A stretch of 10,887 bases of DNA. It comes from CAYQMF01 sp964418595. GTDB lineage: Bacteria > Planctomycetota > UBA1135 > UBA2386. Under the pieces are notes generated by a model that was given only the letters and a program-made list of their open reading frames with translations, was not told the origin of the DNA and ran no database searches. Below are positions 7,180 through 10,887 of this stretch, piece by piece (the first letter of the stretch is position 1; each line of letters starts with the position of its first letter). The position numbers and the translations under genes were made by a program. The DNA lies in contig CAYQMF010000168.1 in NCBI GenBank assembly GCA_964418595.1, forward strand, positions 1 through 10,887. The letters are read 5' to 3'.

Positions 7180-7622
7180 TCCACTACGACTCGGGCGAGG
7201 CGCCCCGACTGACGAACTTGCGCACGATCGCGATCGCGCTCCTCGTTGGACCAATCGTGTTCGGTGGCGTGGTCGCCTACCTGCGCACGTCGGGCTCGTT
7301 CGGCGAGCCCGTCGATGTGCCCTACCTCGATGTGGGCGCCGCCGGGTTCGGTGTCGTGCTTGCAGTGGCAGCGTTCGCCATGCGGCGGGTCTTCTTCGCC
7401 CGCGGGGTGGCGGGTCCACCGCACCTCCGGCCATTCATGTACCTCACGGGCACGATGCTGTTCTTCGCACTGCTGGAGGCAGGGATGCTGCTCAACATCG
7501 TGGTGACGCTCATCGCGCCACACCCGTGGCCCAACGTCGGTGCGGCGGTGCTCGGCCTCGCGCTCGGGGCCAACTCCCTGCCGAGCGAGCAGCAACGGCA
7601 CGACGTGGGGCTCGGCGATTGA
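7176..7622 (+). CDS. Four-TM integral membrane protein, unknown function
   Basis: 148 residues with four hydrophobic segments at about 16-36, 53-74, 87-114 and 119-135. No named family is recognised. The short N-terminus (MIHYDSGEAPRLTNLR) and the loop MRRVFFARG carry positive charges; the C-terminal tail is SLPSEQQRHDVGLGD. Position 7176 is chosen as start because ATG overlaps the upstream TGA as ATGA and is preceded by GGGGGA at 7167-7172. Its own TGA overlaps the next start (TTGA at 7619-7622). A small membrane protein coupled on both sides to exported proteins could be an anchor, export helper or partner of the enzymes, but this is inference from position only. Codon use and GC look the same as its neighbours. 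Confidence 0.82.
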   Translation: MIHYDSGEAPRLTNLRTIAIALLVGPIVFGGVVAYLRTSGSFGEPVDVPYLDVGAAGFGVVLAVAAFAMRRVFFARGVAGPPHLRPFMYLTGTMLFFALLEAGMLLNIVVTLIAPHPWPNVGAAVLGLALGANSLPSEQQRHDVGLGD

Positions 7623-10234
7623 GGGTGGTCCTGGTCGGGTTCGCGCTCACCGGGCTCTTGGCCTGTGGTCCGGATGTGGCGCAGCCTCCGGCGGAGGCGA
7701 GCGTGGTCGCCGAGCCGACGGCCGTGGCGCCGGGCGACTGGACCGTGCGCTACGAGCAGAGTGGCACGCTCACCCTGAGCTGTCGCGGCGCGCCGGTGGT
7801 CGAGAGCACCTTCGTGATCTGGGGCCCGAACTGGGGCTGGGCCGAGTGGGAGGCGAGCACGGGCCCGCCGGTCGATGGCGTCGTGCCGTTGCGCGGTCGC
7901 GTCGCGAGCCTCGGCCTGCAGATCGAGGGCGACCTCGCGTTCCGCGGCGGCAAGGCGGAGGTGCGCCTGGTCGTGCAGGCCAGCCGCGACCTGCGTGGCC
8001 TCGTCGGCGGCGGCCTCGAGTGGCGGCTGCGGCGAGAGTCGCGGGCGCTGGGCGGCAAGACGCCGACGCCGACCCTGAGCAAGAACAACGGCGGGTGGCG
8101 TTGGGAGCCGGCGCCCGGCAGCGTCGTGGAGGTCGCCTACGGCAAGCCCTGCGCACAGGTGAACTTCGAGGACAACGAGCGCGCGATCCGCACGATGTTC
8201 GTGGGCGCGGCGCTCGACGCCGGCCGCCACGAGATCGCCCTCACCCTGAGCCTGCCGCGCGGCACGAAGGTCGAGACCTCGCTCGCGGAGCGCTACGGCC
8301 AGCCCGACACGAGCCAGTGGTGGCGCGGCGTGCTGCCCCACGACGGCGCCCCCGTCGACCTGTCGTTCCTCAACCACACCCCCGCCGGCAAGCACGGCTT
8401 CGTGCGCGCCGCCGGCGACCACCTGGAGTTCGCCGACGGCACGCCGGCCCGATTCTTCGGCGGCAACCTCGCGGCGTACGCGCTGTTCGCGGACCCCGCG
8501 CACTTCGCGGCGCAGGCGCAGCGGATGGCGCGGCTCGGCTTCAACCTCATGCGCATCCACCACCACGATTCGATGGGGTGGGTGGAGCCGACGGTCATCG
8601 ACCGCAGCCGCTCCGACAGCAAGGCGTTCGACGCCGCCGGCCTCGACAAGGTCGACCGCTGGGTGAAGGCCCTGCGCGACGCCGGGATCTACGTGTGGCT
8701 CGACGTGCACGTGGGGCGGACCTTCAAGCGCGGCGACGGCATCGAGGGGTTCGCCGAACTGGAGCGCACCCGCGGCGAGGCGAAGGGGTTCTGCTACTTC
8801 AACGACGGCGTGCGCGACCGCATGGCCGAGTTCCAGGCGGCCTGGCTCGGACACGTCAACCCGTACACGAAGCTCGCCTACAAGGACGACCCGGCGGTGA
8901 TGGGGGTCCTCGTCACCAACGAGAACGACCTCACGCACCACTTCGGGCACGCGATGCTGCCCGACAAGAACAACCCGCACCACCAGCGCCTGTTCGAGAC
9001 CGCGGCGCGCGCGTTCGGCAAGACGAGCAAGCTCGCCTACGACAGGGTCACGCGCACGTGGGAGCCGGGGCCGGCGAAGATCTTCCTCAACGACGTCGAG
9101 CACCGCTTCGGGAGCTTCATGGTCGAGCAGGCCCGCAAGCTCGGCGTGCGCGTGCCGATCGCGACGACGAACTACTGGGGCGACTCGTGGTTGTCGTCGC
9201 TGCCCGCGCTCACCGCGGGCGACGTGATCGACGTGCACAGCTACGGCGACGCGGAGGCGCTGAGCGTCGACCCGCGCTACGGGATCAACTTCCTCACCCC
9301 GATCGCCAGCGCGCGCGTGCACGGCATGCCGCTCACCATCACGGAGTGGAACGTGCCGTATCCGATCGTCGACCGCGGTACGGCGCCGCTCTACCTGGCG
9401 TCGGTCGCGGCGCTGCAGGGGTGGGACGCGCCGATGCTCTACAACTACAGCCAGATCGGGTTTGGCGGGCCGTCGCACGCCGACCAGTGGTCGACGTACC
9501 ACGACCCGGCGATCACCGGGACGATCCCGGCCGCCGCGCTGCTGTATCGGCGGGGCGACGTGCGTCCGGCGACGAAGAGCTTCTGCGTCATGTTGGATCG
9601 TGCCAACCTGTACGAACGCGCGCTCGCACCGGCGAAGGCCACCGCGATCGCGACGCTGGTCGAACAGAGCCGGGTGAGCGTCGGCCTGCCCGACCTGCCG
9701 GAACTCGCGTGGGATCGCGCGACCAGATCCGAGGCCGGCGTCACCGCGGTGCGCGACGTCGACCGGTCGTTCCTCGCCGACGGCGCGACGGAGGTCGTCT
9801 CCGACACCGGCGAGCTGCGGCGCGACTTCGCGGTTGGGGTGCAGGTGATCGACACGCCCCGGACCCAGGCCATCAACGGGTGGCAGGCGGGCGAGCCGCG
9901 CACCACGCGCGACGCGACCTTCGCGATCCAGACCCCCAAGGCCTGCGTCGTGCTCTCGTCGCTGGACGGCGAGCCGCTGCGCACGAGCAAGCGCATCCTG
10001 GTGACCGCGATCGCCCGCGCGGTGGCCGGGAGCGAGGGGCGCATGCCGTTCCTGTCGGAACCCGTGCTCGGACGAATCGAGCTGAAGACCGCGCGCCAGG
10101 CATTCGTCGTCGTGCCGCTGCGCGGCGACGGCACGCGGAGTGAGCCGCGGCAGCTCGCCACGGTGAAGGGACAGCTCGCGGTCACCCTCGATGCGGACCT
10201 CGGCACGCACTGGGTGCTGCTCGAGGCGCGCTGA
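7619..10234 (+). CDS. Lipoprotein glycoside hydrolase, clan GH-A (GH5-like barrel)
   Basis: 871 residues. The TTG start overlaps the upstream stop as TTGA and adds the Arg needed in the signal n-region: MRVVLVGFALTGLLAC, with lipobox LLAC and Cys16 as lipidation site; a GTG at 7625 is the alternative. Residues ~30-255 are a beta-rich module with many Trp and charged strands. The barrel starts at FADGTPARFFGGNLA (~residue 270). Clan GH-A traits: RIHHHD with Arg312, acid/base Glu435 in VTNENDL (the Asn-Glu pair), DVHSYGD with His540 and Tyr542, and nucleophile Glu576 in ITEWNVPYP. This implies a retaining glycosidase on the cell surface. A C-terminal beta domain holds VIDTPRTQAINGW near 743, a motif I associate with accessory domains of similar polysaccharide hydrolases. 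Substrate cannot be read from sequence; beta-glucan or mannan are possibilities only. It is the last gene of the coupled trio and is followed by a strong terminator. Confidence 0.87.
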   Translation: MRVVLVGFALTGLLACGPDVAQPPAEASVVAEPTAVAPGDWTVRYEQSGTLTLSCRGAPVVESTFVIWGPNWGWAEWEASTGPPVDGVVPLRGRVASLGLQIEGDLAFRGGKAEVRLVVQASRDLRGLVGGGLEWRLRRESRALGGKTPTPTLSKNNGGWRWEPAPGSVVEVAYGKPCAQVNFEDNERAIRTMFVGAALDAGRHEIALTLSLPRGTKVETSLAERYGQPDTSQWWRGVLPHDGAPVDLSFLNHTPAGKHGFVRAAGDHLEFADGTPARFFGGNLAAYALFADPAHFAAQAQRMARLGFNLMRIHHHDSMGWVEPTVIDRSRSDSKAFDAAGLDKVDRWVKALRDAGIYVWLDVHVGRTFKRGDGIEGFAELERTRGEAKGFCYFNDGVRDRMAEFQAAWLGHVNPYTKLAYKDDPAVMGVLVTNENDLTHHFGHAMLPDKNNPHHQRLFETAARAFGKTSKLAYDRVTRTWEPGPAKIFLNDVEHRFGSFMVEQARKLGVRVPIATTNYWGDSWLSSLPALTAGDVIDVHSYGDAEALSVDPRYGINFLTPIASARVHGMPLTITEWNVPYPIVDRGTAPLYLASVAALQGWDAPMLYNYSQIGFGGPSHADQWSTYHDPAITGTIPAAALLYRRGDVRPATKSFCVMLDRANLYERALAPAKATAIATLVEQSRVSVGLPDLPELAWDRATRSEAGVTAVRDVDRSFLADGATEVVSDTGELRRDFAVGVQVIDTPRTQAINGWQAGEPRTTRDATFAIQTPKACVVLSSLDGEPLRTSKRILVTAIARAVAGSEGRMPFLSEPVLGRIELKTARQAFVVVPLRGDGTRSEPRQLATVKGQLAVTLDADLGTHWVLLEAR

Positions 10235-10254
10235 GGCGGCGGCCCGTACATGAC

Positions 10255-10284
10255 AAAGCCCGCCAGCAGGGCTGACGGGCTTTT
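10255..10284 (+). terminator. Intrinsic terminator of the 4135-10234 operon
   Basis: AAAGCCCG (10255-10262) pairs with CGGGCTTT (10276-10283); after one C/A mismatch, CAGC pairs with GCTG around a 3-base AGG loop. TTTT at 10281-10284 forms the U-tract. It begins 21 bases after the TGA of the glycoside hydrolase. Being A-rich before and T-rich after, it could work in both directions. Confidence 0.87.
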
Positions 10285-10587
10285 GGCGAGGCACGCATCG
10301 ACGAGTCTGCTCGTGTCATCGGCCCGGCGTGATGCGCGGGTCCTTTTCGAGGGTTGGACGCGTGCGCCGCCTCGGGACGCCGCCGTCGCAGGCTCCTACG
10401 CGCGGTAGGCGTCTACGCCAGCGGCCGGGTCTGGTCCGGTGGAGGAGTGTCCATGTGTCGTTTCTCTTGGATGTCTCGCCGGAGGCAGCGAGGACGACAT
10501 CTATACCACTCGCAGCCCGCGTAGGTTTCGCTTCCAGCCGGAGCAACCTTCGTGCCACGCTCGCGCGCCGGGCCCGCGCGCGCGATC
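10285..10587. other. Intergenic region with small hairpins and no supported gene
   Basis: About 300 bases between the terminator and the acyl-CoA synthetase gene. Short hairpins are visible: ACGAG/CTCGT with a TCTG loop at 10301-10314, CCTAC/GTAGG with a 5-base loop at 10395-10409, and the overlapping GGCG/CGCC at 10408-10419, which would compete with it. Bases 10441-10560 are GC-poorer (73 of 120 by hand count) than coding DNA here (48 of 60 at 6781-6840). TATACC at 10502-10507 on + and TATAGA at 10505-10500 on - are -10-like but lack -35 partners. It probably holds the promoter and leader of the downstream gene. No tRNA fold or family-matching ORF is seen. Confidence 0.5.
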
Positions 10588-10887
10588 ATGGCGGCGATGC
10601 ACATCCGCGAGCTGCTCGCCCGCGCGCGCACCCTGTATCCGGAGCACCCGGCTTGCGTCGCGGGCCAGGGTGTCGTGCGGTACGCCGAACTCGCCGAGCG
10701 CGTCGCCCGTATCTCCGGTGCGCTGCGCGAGATCGGCGTGCGCCAGGCCGACCGCGTGGCCGTGCTGGCCACGAACCGGCAGGAGTACCTCGAGGTGTAC
10801 TTCGCGTGCGCGCACCTCGACGCGGTGCTGGTCGCGCTGAACACCCGGTTGGCCCCTGGCGAACTCGCCGCCATCGTCCGCGACGCC
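10588..10887 (+). CDS. AMP-dependent acyl-CoA synthetase/ligase (5' part)
   Basis: The open frame runs off the window end, giving ~97-100 residues of an adenylate-forming enzyme usually 500-560 long. Starts at ATG 10588 and ATG 10597 are in frame; the second begins MHIRELLARARTLYPEHPAC, the usual beginning of fatty-acyl-CoA ligases. Family traits seen: VRYAELAERVARISGALREIGVRQADRVAVLATNRQEYLEVYFACAHLDAVLVALNTRLAPGELAAIVRDA split over the fragment, matching the N-terminal pattern of tyrosine-containing first strand, GDRVAVL-type strand, N-x-x-E-Y-x-E, and the N-x-R-L segment of acyl-CoA synthetases. The ATP-binding P-loop and later motifs lie beyond the window. The reaction would be activation of a carboxylic acid to acyl-AMP and then acyl-CoA; medium/long-chain fatty acid is likely but unproven. 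No clear Shine-Dalgarno precedes either start. Separated from the upstream operon by a terminator, so independently transcribed. Confidence 0.88.
   Translation, partial: MAAMHIRELLARARTLYPEHPACVAGQGVVRYAELAERVARISGALREIGVRQADRVAVLATNRQEYLEVYFACAHLDAVLVALNTRLAPGELAAIVRDA

Noticed and set aside
7322..10294. Minus-strand open frame of 990 residues
   Set aside because: It is antisense to the GH-A lipoprotein with its catalytic motifs and crosses the terminator; no domain is seen.
10340..10365. TTCGAGG resembling a tRNA T-loop
   Set aside because: No matching T-stem, anticodon arm or acceptor stem can be built around it.
10316..10558. Minus-strand open frame of 80 residues in the intergenic region
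   Set aside because: Arg-rich composition, no Shine-Dalgarno, no family resemblance; only a weak TATAGA box nearby. Not enough to call a gene.
10584..10589. GATCAT as a fifth TAnnnT-type element for the acyl-CoA synthetase
   Set aside because: It lacks the initial T of the pattern shared by the other four and overlaps one of the two possible start codons.
10439..10840. Plus-strand open frame overlapping the acyl-CoA synthetase start
   Set aside because: It overlaps a well-supported gene in another frame, and its later part is Arg/Ser-rich shadow sequence.

Overview
The window is a high-GC, gene-dense bacterial chromosome segment with every supported gene on the + strand. Several things suggest a planctomycete-like (Planctomycetota) heterotroph: secreted proteins of no familiar family with signal peptides ending in Ala-Gln, a TMTC-like membrane glycosyltransferase with TPRs, a large secreted transglutaminase-like protein, and a large lipoprotein glycoside hydrolase. 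This lineage call is inference; no rRNA or marker gene is present. There are no IS elements, CRISPR arrays or tRNAs that I can see.

Layout: (1) 1-635, the 3' end of a 2-oxoacid:ferredoxin oxidoreductase beta subunit (KorB type). (2) 768-1829, a secreted protein of unknown function. (3) 1851-3551, a multi-pass GT-C/TMTC-like membrane protein with C-terminal TPRs. (4) 3589-4098, a single-domain asparaginase-like protein. (5) 4135-10234, three genes joined by stop/start overlaps: a ~1000-residue exported transglutaminase-like/helical-repeat protein, a four-TM protein, and an 871-residue lipoprotein with a clan GH-A type catalytic barrel. This run ends in a clear intrinsic terminator at 10255-10284. 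(6) 10285-10587, a GC-poorer intergenic stretch with small hairpins and no convincing gene. (7) From 10588/10597 to the window end, the start of an AMP-dependent acyl-CoA synthetase.

How the genes relate: the first four genes look individually transcribed. Each of the four genes starting at 768, 1851, 3589 and 4135 has a TAnnnT element preceded by CGC or GCG 9-23 bases before its start codon, even where the gap to the previous gene is only 21-37 bases. The coupled trio at 4135-10234 is the best candidate for an undescribed system: all three products are predicted to be exported or in the membrane, and coupling implies a fixed expression ratio. A surface glycan- or protein-processing assembly is a reasonable hypothesis, but nothing in the sequence proves a shared substrate.
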